Shown: piece after piece, positions 14,201-25,379 of the stretch
Layout of the letters: each line of letters begins with the position of its first letter
How positions within the stretch are numbered: the stretch's first letter is position 1
Assembly (NCBI RefSeq): GCF_001039355.2
Contig: NW_019773903.1
Coordinates: 427,519 to 491,518, forward strand
Direction: 5' to 3'
Source: Lingula anatina
Taxonomy: Eukaryota > Brachiopoda > Lingulata > Lingulida > Lingulidae
DNA: 64,000 nucleotides
Notes under the pieces: generated by a model
What the model was told of the DNA's origin: nothing
Database searches by the model: none
Seen by the model: the letters and a program-made list of their open reading frames with translations, nothing else
Program-made: the position numbers and the translations under genes

Positions 14201-17200
14201 CAATAAACACCTACAAGGCCAGTATCGCCAGCTGTCTTCCCTGTCCTACCCTCACCCATACCAATAGCACGGGCAACACGTTACAGGGTTGCATGTGTGA
14301 CGCAGGATACAAGGGCCCGCCTGGTGGACCCTGCACAGGTGACGTCATAGAGGGAACAGTATTATTCTCTAAAATATCAATCTCATTTTGGAGTGGTTGT
14401 ATCACATCTCTGATTAGAGTCTTTATTACAACGTGAATAAAAAATTTACTTAAATCAGGTAGTCAAGGCAGTCTGAAAATGCATCAATACGAACCAAATG
14501 ATGCATGGATGTGTGTTAAGGTAATCAAAGCCAATGTTGGGGTTTTTATATTGATTATAGATGAAAACGAGTGCAACTCCAACGAAGGCAAAGGTCCTTG
14601 TCAGCAAGTCTGTGAAAATGCCCCCGGAAGTTACAGGTGCGCATGCTCCATTCAAGGCTACGCCCTCGACGTGGACAAACACACGTGCAAAGGTACCTGT
14701 ATTGTGCTGGTTAATTTTTATTATCACTTACTTCCTCTCATGCTAATGGGATATCTGTTTGATTCAAAACTGCTATTTGAAGAAAACGGCAACTTTTTAT
14801 ACCTTCCATATTTGAGATCTAGACTGCATTGCAGTTAATGGGACGGTACTTACAAAATGCATCTTGAAGAAAAATGGCAAAGGAAGAAAAAAGGAATTGT
14901 ATCTGAAATATTCGGATATTTCTAGATATATGTTTATACTGTGGCAAATTGGAAAAGAGAACTACTTTTGTTGTTCGTTAATAATTTTAATCATTTTATT
15001 TCAAGGATATTTCAGTGATATCTATTTATGCATTTATTTATTTATTTAATCAACTGGTTGGTCTTATTGCCCCTTTTTCTACAGTGGAGAAGCAGTGTAA
15101 GAACCTCACGCAGAGCGAGGCTCCTAAACATGGCGGTCTGGTTTGCCACTGGTATCATGAAGAGAACTCCCAGCAGTGCACACTGAAGTGTAACCCGGGC
15201 TATGACTTCCCCTCTCGTATCAACGCCTTTGAAACCTGCGGCCCCACCACGGGCTTCCAGTGGTCATTTAGACGAGTAGACCCCACGGCCCGACTCAGAC
15301 CTTGCATAGGTAACATAACGGGCACCTGCAGTCAAACATTCTCTTCCGTTTTGTGGCTTCTTAGAAAAATGTGTTCTTTGGGTTTAAATAAACTCTAGGA
15401 ACTCAGCTGAATGCGTCAGTTGAACAATTTCCAAGTTTTGAGCGATGATAAAAAATCACATTTACAAAAAGAACTTATATGAAATATCATCACATACATG
15501 TACTGTATAAGTTGCACGAAGTCTATTAAGGTGACAATTATATTATGTTAATAGCAATTTGAATCACAGTTTAAGATATGTATAGCGTTTTAGACAGCTG
15601 CATTGTTACTTTTCAGAGGAGTTCTTTCCCGGTTTCCGACTCGAAGCTGACACTGCCTACTTCACAAAGCAGTGCAAATTGTTAACCGAGGACGACAAAG
15701 AAATAGTGCGCCGCCAGTTCGCGGATGCATTGTCGAAGGAGGGTGTTTGCCGGGCTAGGCGTATGAAAGTCTGTGACATGAGAAACATCGGTATTATCTG
15801 TGGTGGGGTGAAGCGAAGACGCAAGAGAGGGACCGGGGAGACGGAAGAACTGGACCAAGTGGACATTGCCTTCATCTTGGAGGCAGAAAAGTTCAACAGT
15901 ACTACTGACTGCGACAAAATCTGCCGTAGACTTCGCATCCCAACTTACATCTGTGATACTCGCTGTAGTTCTGTTTATCACCGCTTCTTGAGAGCGGCGC
16001 TGATATACGCCAAGAGGACCCTGTACCGGCTCTACTCAGAACAGAGAAATAAAGTCGCCTTTGTGGCCGCCAACAGGACATTTGAGGCCAAAGAGAGAGG
16101 AGCCAAGGTGTCCAACGTCATAGCCCAGTGTGAGGAGGGGATGAAGGCGGACGACCAGTCCAACTGTGGTGGGTGATTTGACATCATGTCATACATGCAC
16201 GTATTCTTGCACCTCGTTTGTATGTTTGGCTAGCATTGACATTATATTTAAGACTGCATTCAAGCCATTCTATTTAACTTTTAAGAATAATGATCCGTCA
16301 AACGTCATTGTAAACTCCACAGAATTTAAAGGCTTTTGATAAGTTACCGTTATGTTACTATATATTTACATGGCCGGTACTTCATTTTTTATTATTATTT
16401 AAGGCACACATTTCTAACGAGCAAAGTAGTTTACTTTTAGTAGCCGTAGTGCTTTTTGTAATCAGAACACAACATGCAGTAATGCACACAACACACCGAG
16501 CCCCTGGTGTATATGTTTTTAAACTTTTCCAGTCCCTTGCCCGGAAGGAACCTTTTTCAATAAAACAGAAAACGCATGCACGGACTGCCCGGCAGGAAGT
16601 TACCAGCCTTTCACCAAGCAGACGATCTGTCTTCCTTGTCCTGTAGGAATGACGTCACAGCCCGGGGCTGCGATATGTTCAGGTAACGAACCTATTTGAA
16701 TTGTCAGACATTACAGGTTAAGTCCTCAGTTTGTTTTAAAGTGCAAATTAAAGAAATTGGTAAGTTTTAAATGTGTCTTAGAGTATCTTTGCAGTGAAAG
16801 TTATTCAAAACTCTTAGGAGACATACAACGTACTAGTAGGCCTACTATAGCAACAGTTAAATTTTGAATGAAACTTAACTCTCCGAAAAACATTTAAATT
16901 CCCTGTGAATCGACAGGATATATAATTTACTCTTTATCATCCAAATGACCATTCATTTCATTGCCCTTTTTCTGCACAGAATGCCCGGACAAAAGATACG
17001 GAGAAAACTGTGCGGAGATATGTAACTGTGATCGAGGGAAGTGTGACGTCATTTCCGGTCAATGTTATTGTGATAGCGGCTATGAAGGATTAGCTTGCGA
17101 CACAGGTAAGTTTGATGATACAAGGTACATATTTCTTATTCCCTGTTGTGTAAGGAAGTCACAGCACCCCACACCTGTGCCACACCTGTGCCCTCCTGTG

Positions 17201-18236
17201 AAAAACACATTATAACTCCATGAAGGTGTTTGGGAAAAGTGCACCACAACTGGCGCCAGTGAAGACACATAGAGGCTATCTAATGGGAAGTGATGATATA
17301 CTCATTCTCTAATTAAAATATCACATGTTTCTGCATAAACATATCGTTCAATATAAATAATGCTTTGGGTTATACTAGTATTATAGATTTAGCTGGTCCA
17401 AGCTACATGTAAAGGTTTACTGGTAAGACAGCTAGCACGCTCCAAAAAAATTTCACAGTTTGCTGTAACATAAGATTCCAGGTAATAGATCTGCCTGCAT
17501 TCTTGCATAACCATGATACTAGTCTTGCCTTATTCATGTCCCCGCTGTATTCTAAATGGGCATTGTGTAAATGAACTTATGACATTAGAGTCTGCATAAA
17601 TATGAAACACGAAATGAGAGCAGCCTCGTGTGTCAGTAAAGGCGCACTGGGAGGATGATATCCAGACCGAATTAAAGAATGACATTTGGCTTTATCCCAG
17701 GCCTCCCCCGTGCGTACCTATCCTTTAGTAGTTAACATGGGAGCTCCGTGCTCTGTATCAGCCCCCCCTGGGTGATGACGTCATGAATGTTGGGCAAAAA
17801 TTCTCTCTGGACAGAAAAAATATGAATATCTGTCGAGAAAAATCTCAGTGACCCTGGTAGAGGGTGGGGTCACAGTATTCATTTGAATAAGTACATAACT
17901 GGTACATGTATATCAACTTTTAGCAAGACGGGTTAAGCGGGGGAGGGGGGGGGCGAGGACAAAACACTCCAGACCACTACGCCATCTCGTGGTCAGTTTT
18001 GCACCTTATGGCGCCATTCCCTAGATAATGGATTTAACTTAGATAGTTTTGATGATTATTTCTTTCGTCTGTTTTTTGTTTCAGATATTCCTGGTTGCAG
18101 AGAGGCCCCATGTTACCCTGGAGTCACGTGTCAAGACATCCCAGCCCCGGGAACAGGATACACATGTGGCTCATGTCCGAATGGGCTTACGGGTGATGGG
18201 AAGGAATGCTACCCCATTTCTAAAGATGAATTATAG
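8226..18236 (+). CDS. TSP1/sushi/ephrin-receptor-like/EGF mosaic protein with C-terminal KDEL
   Basis: Seventeen exons: 8226-8293, 8592-8769, 9371-9632, 10008-10193, 11292-11483, 11769-11942, 12266-12445, 12873-13046, 13303-13458, 13716-13904, 14195-14338, 14561-14692, 15085-15309, 15617-16168, 16533-16682, 16980-17105, 18085-18236. All borders are GT/AG. The sum is 3240 nt (1079 residues plus stop), and phases agree at every junction. Order: signal peptide 1-19, furin site RKRVKR ending near 59, TSP1 plus CC-EGF about 90-169, five sushi about 170-471, ephrin-receptor-like to 523, sushi to 586, ephrin-like to 634, EGF-Ca to 678, sushi-like to 753, a 184-residue unknown domain with a second basic site (KRRRKR about 819-824), a GCC2/GCC3-type Cys domain to 987, laminin-type EGF to 1029, and a last EGF. 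The tail is SKDEL, the canonical ER-retrieval signal. Function unknown. Domains suggest adhesion or matrix assembly, and the tail suggests ER residence. Confidence 0.92.
8592..8769 (+). CDS. Exon 2 of the plus-strand mosaic gene: prodomain with furin site
   Basis: Begins by completing a split serine codon and ends in phase 0 at a GTAAGA donor. The encoded segment holds RKRVKR-GW followed by an acidic/basic helix-like stretch (GEEAVERYRESLESDREQ). The matching exon of the minus-strand gene preserves the RVKR-GW core although the surrounding residues diverge, so cleavage there is probably functionally important. Confidence 0.8.
9371..9632 (+). CDS. Exon 3 of the plus-strand mosaic gene: TSP1 repeat and CC-type EGF
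   Basis: The acceptor TTACGATAG gives phase 0 and reads through HQALVEIKC into WPWSEWSPCSGPCDSGKRSR, a TSP1 core with W-x2-W-x2-C spacing and the basic CSR-like strand. A short EGF-like segment ends in YRGYIGQCCEE. The minus-strand gene matches (GFIGKCCET) with an additional intron in the middle of TSP1. Confidence 0.85.
10008..13046 (+). CDS. Five consecutive single-exon sushi (CCP) domains
   Basis: Exons 10008-10193, 11292-11483, 11769-11942, 12266-12445 and 12873-13046 each encode one sushi domain, with phase 1 borders on both sides, four cysteines, a GY near the third Cys and a W before the last. Symmetric phase-1 exons are the classic shuffling unit for this domain. Sushi domains bind proteins or glycans in complement and adhesion molecules. 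Confidence 0.9.
10371..10715. mobile_element. TTAA-flanked 345-bp MITE
   Basis: The ends TTAAAGGGATAATAACTCTT and its reverse complement (AAGAGTTATTATCCCTTTAA) bracket a non-coding body in an intron of the KDEL gene. TTAA borders suggest a piggyBac/Kolobok-class relative. Related copies in opposite orientation are at 49582-49909 and 51955-52282. Confidence 0.8.
10933..11400 (+). repeat. Triplicated 5' part of a sushi exon with (TTA)n tracts
   Basis: Three units carry the acceptor (ACAG at 11012-11015, 11144-11147, 11288-11291) and the first ~70 bp of the sushi exon, separated by (TTA)n runs. Only the third continues into the rest of the domain. In the first two the coding part runs straight into (TTATTA)n. 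The spacing is 132 and 144 bp. The two upstream copies are decoy acceptors and not real exons. Confidence 0.85.
13303..14692 (+). CDS. Ephrin-receptor-like, sushi, ephrin-receptor-like and EGF-Ca exons
   Basis: Exons 13303-13458 and 14195-14338 encode short Cys domains of the GCC2/GCC3 (ephrin-receptor-like) kind with the pattern CP..TYK...CxPCP..(S/T)HT...C.C..G(F/Y).GP.GGPC. Exon 13716-13904 is sushi. Exon 14561-14692 is EGF-Ca (DENEC...CENAPGSYRCAC). Exon lengths 156, 189, 144 and 132 nearly equal those of the minus-strand paralog (156, 183, 147, 132), which shows the common origin. Confidence 0.88.
15617..16168 (+). CDS. Large exon with uncharacterised Cys-containing domain and basic cleavage site
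   Basis: 552 bp, phase 1 on both sides, coding for about 184 residues with eleven cysteines in a pattern I do not recognise. A KRRRKR-GTGE segment one third of the way in would suit a proprotein convertase. It is followed by VDIAFILEAEKFN, a beta-strand-like stretch, then a C...C...C...C region and a long charged helix-like end. It resembles no repeat in the rest of the protein. A SEA-like autoproteolytic fold is possible, but there is no clear GSxxx site. Confidence 0.75.
18085..18236 (+). CDS. Last exon of the plus-strand mosaic gene: EGF and KDEL
   Basis: The acceptor after a T-rich tract opens a six-Cys EGF of the thrombospondin/COMP type (CxxxPCYPGVTC...YTCGSCPNGLTGDGKEC). The reading frame ends PISKDEL and then TAG at 18234-18236. 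Since all upstream phases agree, the KDEL is in the true frame. AATAAA signals lie at 18495 and 18751. Confidence 0.88.
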
Positions 18237-19144
18237 AGGAATGCTCACTTAAAATATTAAAAAAATATAATGTATTAAATTCATAAGGAATGCAAGAGAG
18301 AAGAACATTTAATGAGAAAAATAATCATTTAGTTATTGTTTTCTTTTTTATCTTAAATTTGGATGACTGAATATAATCGAGTATACTGCCTGTGGTCATT
18401 CATTGACATCCGCTCATTATTTTACCGTTCATTTCTTGAATCAATTTCCTGTTAACTCTATATTAACATCCACTTATCTGCTTGAAGTTTTTGAAATAAA
18501 ACCCTTAACCAGCACATTTTGAAAGTGATTTGTATATCTTATAGGTTAATCTTCGAGGTAATCACAGTATGCCCAAACACGGTAGAGAGAAGTTGCCGAA
18601 ATTTTAAACTTGTTATAAAACACTCGTTTTTAGAAGAAATATGCGCGCATTTTGACAGAGTGTGGAATTGCAAGTTGAAGTTGTAAAATGTTAATGATAA
18701 TAAGAACAGTTGTAAAAATGTTAATGATATTAAAACACGAAGAAAGTAACAATAAAGCAGAGAGGGGTTTGCGATGGAGTTTTGACTTTTTTATGAAGTA
18801 TCCAAGTAACCAACAAGACTAATGATATTCTTTTATTATATTTTGGCATTAAAAACTATTTACACATATTTTTATTTATACAATTTATATCTTATATGAT
18901 ACTTTTATAATTTAAGAATGTCTGTATTTCCAAAAAACAATTACAGTAAAGTGAAATTATAATTAAATGTTGAGAAACATTCCACCTTATATCTTAACAT
19001 TTCTTCACTCAATATCTTTGTGCCGTATCAGTCAGTGTGAGCTTATCTTGGCTGCCAGCGCCGTCTGGTGGCACATATCACAGAAGCTTTCAACTTGCTG
19101 ACGCACTCTTGTCCTCGTCAACGTGACTCAGATAAGTTGTTATT
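18237..19144. other. Convergent intergenic region
   Basis: About 0.9 kb between two gene 3' ends, AT-rich, probably the two 3' UTRs. No other gene is visible. Confidence 0.6.
18495..18500 (+). terminator. Candidate polyadenylation signal of the KDEL gene
   Basis: AATAAA 259 bp after the stop codon. A second AATAAA occurs at 18751-18756. Both lie before the convergent GTPase gene, so they are the natural 3' end signals. Confidence 0.5.
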
Positions 19145-21739
19145 TTAAAGTTCGTAAAGATCCATATGTCCCGATCGGCGACGATCAGATTTGATAAAAA
19201 CTCTTTTCAGAAGTTCTTTCAATTCTTTAGCACTGTTGCTTCGGAAAATTGTCTTTTTGTCTCCGGATCTGCCTTTGATCTTGTCCAGTTTACTCTCGAT
19301 GTCGGCGTCCAGACCGCTCCTCATCCTGAGCTGGGTGGTCACCCCCACCAGTAGCTCATCCACCTGGTGCTTCAGAACGGCTGAGGTCTCGATATGCTTG
19401 GCGCCGTACACTGTGGCCACCAGTTTACCCTCTGAAAGGATACATACGGTATATGCGTCAATTGAAGTAATTATATGCGGAAAAATGAACGTTTTAACGA
19501 CAAAAAGCACACACAAGACACACCACTGCTTTTTTTTTTTTTTGCTCTAACAGTAACGATCAATCCATATTATGGTTACTGATGCGCACTTTTTGTAACC
19601 GTTGATCTCACGAAAACCCAATGAACAAATGGATTAAAGACACCTGAATTAGTCAGTATGACTTCAGTATTACATGTCTACTCAACATACAGAGCAGTCA
19701 CTTGGGTGATTACATCAATCATTTCATAACATTCTAAAACCTGTTACAGATTAACCCTAGACTTCCGGGCTCACTGCTTAGGATGTAATGACATCTATTA
19801 ATCATAACGGTCGCTTAGTGAAAGCAGCGTCCTCAAATCAGGGAAATCAAAACAGCTCAATTTAAGGTCCAAAATGGTATGAGTACATTCTAAATGTATA
19901 TGAGGGCGCCCAGCTCAGCTATAAATACCTAACTTAAAAATATCCATCAAGTCAAAGACATAAACAACACGGGAATTAAACTGATTATCACCGATGCTAG
20001 CTCTAAATCAGGAGGGGACATTATGAGGCGACCCGAATAACGGAAATAAAAACAACTTATGTATTTTACTTTATATCAAATCATCTCTTCGCGTAGTGTA
20101 TAACCGCAGCTGTATAACAACCTGGTAACACCTCAGACTCACTCAACATCACTCTAAAAAGAGTCACATGTTGATCACATAGTTTAGTTTAACTCACCGT
20201 GGGTACTGACAGTCCTGGCCCTCACCAGGTCACTCTTGTTGCCCACTATCACCACAGGTTGGGTCAGTTTCTTTTTATGCAGCTGTAACAGGAGGTCTTC
20301 TGCTTCTGCGAACGACGAGCGGTCAGCCACGGCGTAGACGATGATGAAGGCGTCCACATCCGGGATACTGGCCTCCTGATAATTAATAAAAGAAAAAAAT
20401 GAATTTAGTAACAGGATCGTGTCGCACTAAGCGTCGGTGGCGATATTAGGTTCTTCTCAAAATAAAATATAACTGATCATTGTCAACACCGGAGAGGAAG
20501 CGAGAAGAAACTATTTCAGCGGTGGGAACCAGCCGTAGTAAAAGTATTTAATTGTCTTGGATGTAATACTCACTTGGACATTTTCCGCACAGAAGAAATA
20601 CAGCTCAGTTTCGTGTTTATTCACAGACACACACACCGTCATCTCGTCCTCCTCGCCTTCGTCTGAAAGAAACCAATAAAACATACATGATTTCATGTTC
20701 TTCGTTCCTCTCTCCACAGAGAGGCATGGCAGGGCACAGTGATAACAGTCTCTTGTATTTATTTGTCAACATCAGTCTGAAAGTTTGTGCATATTGTTTT
20801 TCTAAGAGAGTGCGTAGTACAGCTGCAAAGCCTGCACAGCGACAGCTGCCTGGTTATCTGCCTGACATCTATTAATTATTATTGACAATGAAGACTGCTC
20901 GTAAGACTGCTTGTTAATTGATTCCCATTCTTCTAATCTATAAACATGTGTACACTCTAAATGGCGTCAGTGGTTTGCTCAGGTCAGGTGATTGGGTCAG
21001 TGAAACCGAACAATCTAATAATTTAAAGCTGTTATTGTTGTTCTTAAAATCTATTGATTGTGCCTCGAACAGATAACAAAGGAATGGATCCTCTGGAATT
21101 AACATAAAAAGTGCATCTTAGTTCTGTCGTAAATGGAAAAATTAAACTTTGATAAAAGCTATGATAAAAACACGCAGACACAGAGGTCGGCCTACCTGTA
21201 AAGGGATCACTGTCGTATGTATCAACGAAGTCAGAAGTGACGAACTGTTTGAGCAGTGAACTTTTCCCGACCCCTCCAGTTCCGAGTATCGCCACCCTAT
21301 ACACCCTGCCATAGTCCATATCACTGCTGCCAACACCGGAATCTTTGCTACTTTTTCTGTCAGTTCTGTGGCGGAAAACTTCGTGCATTCCTTCCATTGA
21401 GTCTGTGAAAGAAAGACAGCTGCCGGAACTGGAGTGTCGCGTCCTGAATACATCTTCGCTCTTTTTAAGTCCCCTTGGAGACAGAGAGAACTGGCGCACG
21501 CGGTACGTGTCATCACACGTGCACGTGCAACCACACTGCTGCAACATGTGCGCTTGGCGTTCCAACTGATTGGTTCTGTTGTCCGAGGGGAGGTCACTGG
21601 GGACGCTGCCACGGCGTTCTAGTAGCAATGCTGGAGGCGTCATTTTCAGTTTCTTTGTCTTGTTGGGTGGAATTTTGCGCTTTCTGTTCACACTAGATGG
21701 GGTGGTTTGGTGACTGTCAACGTGTTGAAGATTTAACAT
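19145..21739 (-). CDS. RGK-like (Rad/Gem/Rem-type) small GTPase
   Basis: Four exons: 21739-21196, 20662-20574, 20375-20198, 19431-19145. They total 1098 nt, 365 residues, with agreeing phases (1, 0, 1) and a TAA at 19147-19145. The P-loop GTGGVGKS is near residues 153-160, NKSD near 257-260 and ETSA near 285-288. The usual DxxG of Ras is absent, with FFCAENVQ in its place, as in RGK proteins, which also lack that motif. There is a long N-terminal extension with many Ser/Arg motifs (RRGS, RQFSLSP, RHSSSGS) that could be 14-3-3 or kinase sites, and a CGCTCTC cluster near 69-75. The C-terminus has no CAAX box and ends HMDLYEL, resembling the conserved end of vertebrate RGK proteins. RGK proteins regulate calcium channels and the cytoskeleton. 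That role is only inferred here. A start further upstream is not supported because the preceding in-frame codon is TTG. Confidence 0.85.
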
Positions 21740-22612
21740 GCTTTTCAATACTTTTCAAATTAACTTCTTTGACGCTTTAATTTAGTACTGTATGCCTCGA
21801 TTGTTCTTGTCGACAAATTCTACCTGCATCAACTTCACTTCACTTTGCTTCTCTCCCGAGCAATTCCCTTCCTGTAACTTCTCTCTTGGTTATTAACTTC
21901 AGTCTGTATTTTCTTCCTATGCTCTCGGTGTCGCTGTTCGTAAAGAACTGATCTCTGCCTCATCTCTACACAGGTATATATAGATATCCTTCCATTGATT
22001 ACGCTAGCCACGCAAAGCCCGCTTTCTCGGAATAGACTAAGCGGCAATTTATTACTCGGTTCACCTCGAGTCAATCAATCCTACAGAGACATACGAGTTC
22101 ATGGAAGAAGGTTTTTCCAGGGCTTCAGCTGAGACTGAGGTATCTCTCAGTGTTTATGATTGCTCTTGTTTTCCATTTAATAAATGACCCCATCATGTTT
22201 ATTAGAACAATACACCATTTCACAGGGCGTTCTGGCGCTCTGATGGAGGTGATGTTTTTTTCCTCCAATTTTACAGGTATTTTGTTTCTGTTTTCGCTTT
22301 AAGGATGAATAAAAGAAATCAATATTTCGTTTTACCTGTATGTTTTCATCAAAATAATTACTCTTGGAGGTTCAGTGTGTGAGAGTGAGAGGATGAGAAG
22401 TCAGGTTGTTCCAGTGAATCTTCTGAATAGAAAACACGTCATCTGTGCTCCAAATGACGGAGGAACGTTCTGGACATGTCATATTAACACCGTGACCCGC
22501 CACTGGACGCGCATATCAAGTGGATCATTCTAATAACTGTTTCGGTGAAATGTTTAAAATTAAATTCTCGAAATCCCGTCCATGCTGGAGTAAATGGTAT
22601 GTGCTATTTTAT
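21740..22612. other. Upstream region of the GTPase gene
   Basis: Intergenic sequence before the GTPase start codon, expected to carry its 5' UTR and promoter. Nothing more specific is visible. Confidence 0.4.
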
Positions 22613-22858
22613 AGGGGAGACCGGGACTAGTTGGAGCCTGGGGTAAGTTGGCCCCCAATCAAGTCTCTTTAATAAAGTTACATTACGATGTTAAATTATT
22701 TCATTGGACTCACTGCCGACGCTTTCTTAGCACTATTGGATACGGTCACTTTACAAAATGATGTGATCATTTTTTTACCCCATAGTTACTTTGTCACAAA
22801 TTGATGGGGGGGGGGGGGGGCAACTTACCCCGGGGTCCAACTAGCCCCGGTCTCCCAT
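22613..22858. mobile_element. MITE-like element with ~45-bp terminal inverted repeats
   Basis: The left end reads GGGGAGACCGGGACTAGTTG and continues with GGGTAAGTTGGCCCC. The right end is its near-perfect reverse complement (GGGGCAACTTACCCC ... CTAGCCCCGGTCTCCC). The ~150-bp centre has no coding potential. This is a non-autonomous DNA transposon by structure. The superfamily is undetermined. Confidence 0.75.
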
Positions 22859-23514
22859 AAATAAGAATTAAAATAAGATCAGCGTCACTACCTGGAAATA
22901 TATGTTTATTTTTTTGTTTATGTATTTAAGGTGCATACTGCGTGCACACCGCTGAGATAAAAAGTCAAATAAAATTTTATTCACATGAATTTAATCTATG
23001 AGTTATGAATGTACACTGTGTCGGCAGCACTTTTAAAGACAAAAACACTACTGTGAACAGAACAAAACAGATTGCGTGTCATTTCGCTCCAGACACATCA
23101 TCATCGTGATAGGATGAATATTCGCAGAATACATGGATTTCGAATATTTGATTTTCACGAGAAACCTGAACTGTAGGGGAAAATATTTACCCGTTCAATG
23201 GAAATGATACAAAGCCTAAAACAGAAACACTTACTCTTATTTATGGATTAAAGCGTGTAAAATCGATACGCTTCAAAAGACTGACACAGAGGATTCTTAG
23301 GGTTTCATCAAGACTAATTAAGAGGGAAAGCCCAATAAAAACGTCGGCTTTCCGAGTACTTAGCAGTTAATCAACCAGGACGAGGTACAGCTTCCATACT
23401 TTTACCGCTACAGATATCGCTGTGAGTTTAAGTCGTCAAGTAGTTGTTATTCTTAGAACTTAGTATAAAGACCTGGGGAGAACTTGCAAACTGTCTTTAA
23501 GACTGGGTTCCCAC

Positions 23515-23610
23515 ACTTAGATCGATCCATCTGGATCGATCTAACTCCCTGGGGGTTCACGCTAAATTGCTATCAGCTCAAGAGGCTCAAATGTCTGTCA
23601 CGCCCGAGCG
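23515..23610. mobile_element. Partial copy of a GATCGATCT-ended MITE
   Basis: Contains GATCGATCTAACTCCCTGGG followed by GGTTCACGCTAAAT. Its reverse complement occurs at one end of the element at 60280-60500. Only one end is clear here. Confidence 0.55.
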
Positions 23611-24219
23611 TGGTCACGCCTACCGAATCAGCTAGGGGTAGGGACAAAACACCTGTTCCCCAAGCGGTCACAAGTCCGGTGTACAATGTAACGGATGCTT
23701 TGGTCAGCATGGAGTTCAGTTATGATTATAGAGGCATGGTTTCAGATCGGAAACAGGTCTTACTGCCAACTGCAGTTACATAAAAAACAACTCATTTTAA
23801 AGAAACCATCATAACAAATAAATAGGAAATACATCTCTTGGTAAACTGAGTTTAGCGTTTGACATGCATTTTCCCTTGAAGTAAAACCACAAGTCTCTTC
23901 CCAATTTTTAGAAAACGCTCAGAACTGCAGACAACTTCAGCAAAACTCCTGTTATTATGAAACCTGAAGTCGTGTGCCTTACCAGGGCCAGCAGCTATTA
24001 AGAAACATAAACTTTGTTCTGGGAATCGTGATGTTTTTTAATGATATATTCCACAAAGAAATCCAGGCACAATAAATGTCAGTCCTCCTTAAATTACCAA
24101 CATTGTATAACCTATCTCCATTGTTACCTGGTATTAGTGACAGCAAAGTTAGGTCACCTTGAATGCTAGCATAATGAAAATCCTGGAAACAAGCACCGCG
24201 CTGGCCATGCTGACGTCGA

Positions 24220-24540
24220 CGTATGTCACGCGGAATGTCCATGCAATGTGTCATATGTCACGCGGACTGTCCTTTCATTGTGTCATATGTCACGCGGACT
24301 GTCCATGCAATGTGTCATTTTCACACGGACTGTCCATTCATTGTGTCATATGTCACGCGGACTGTCCATGCAATGTGTCATATTTCACGCGGACTGTCCA
24401 TTCATTGTGTCATATGTCACGCGGACTGTCCATTCATTGTGTCATATGTCATGCGGACTGCCCATGCAATGTGTCTTATGTCATGCAGATATTCCGTCCG
24501 TTCTGTCATATGTTGCCAGGACATTCCGTCCACAGTCGCA
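24220..24540. repeat. Tandem array of a 32-bp unit, about ten copies
   Basis: The word GTCACGCGGA recurs every 32 bp (24225, 24257, 24289 and on). Units alternate between CCATGCAATGTG and CCATTCATTGTG variants and decay at the right end. Three reading frames stay open only because 32 bp repeats without stops. There is no sign of a real protein. Confidence 0.9.
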
Positions 24541-25344
24541 TAATAATAAGCACAAAGTAACAGGGGGAAGTGCCTCTCCGGCAGAACTAGCATGTAACTG
24601 TTAGCTGGCGTATGGACAGTGACGAAATGTAACCACTGTTCTACTTGTCTTTTTCTGTATTGCCATAAGACAAAAACTGCAGAAACTTTGTGCCACTGTA
24701 CCATTACTAACGCATTATTGTTGCTGATTTAAGACAAGCAAGAGTCTTAAAATAACCAGCAAAAGCTATTTTGAGCTTTCCGGCGGTAAAAGGAACACTT
24801 GATTGACTTCAAATATACACGTGCTTGTTTGAAACAAAGAAGGATAAGGCAGTCGGGTTTGTTGAAAGCCGTCGTCTCCAGGGCTTCAGGGAGGGATCTA
24901 CTAGTCCTGTACATAAAATATAATCCTCATAGAGATATCAAAATACAACCAAAATAGAACCAACATTGACAGAATTATAAGCGCTCATGTAGATGTATAC
25001 TTAGCCTTCCTTTTTAAATGTGTGAACCTTAGCATGAATTGATCTGCATAGTAAGGAAGGATACTGGTTTAAACTGAGTGGTTATGATGTGGAAAATGGA
25101 AAACACGTAAATAAGCCGGTCATTTCACAGGTTTCTGTTGTTGTGACTCAAACCAATTTGCGTTGGAGGATGAAGTTCTTCTATATATACATGTATATAT
25201 ATATATATGTATACACGTAAGAGTCGTCACGCCGTGTACATAAACGACTAAAAAAAAACATTTTCAAATAACCTCCTGACGATCGGGCATACCTTCTGGG
25301 TATGCCCGTGAAACTCGGAGTCGGGGTTATTACCTGTCTCTTGT

Positions 25345-25379
<35 letters not shown>

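Noticed and set aside
21835-22074. Small Arg/Glu-rich protein upstream of the GTPase
   Set aside because: No conserved feature, and it lies in the presumed promoter region.
24220-24540. CRISPR-like regularly spaced repeats
   Set aside because: The 32-bp units are contiguous with no unique spacers, and the DNA is animal.
24159-24604. Three overlapping long reading frames with repeated CHM/ADCP-like peptides
   Set aside because: They are translations of the 32-bp tandem repeat in three frames. There is no splice context, domain or start support.
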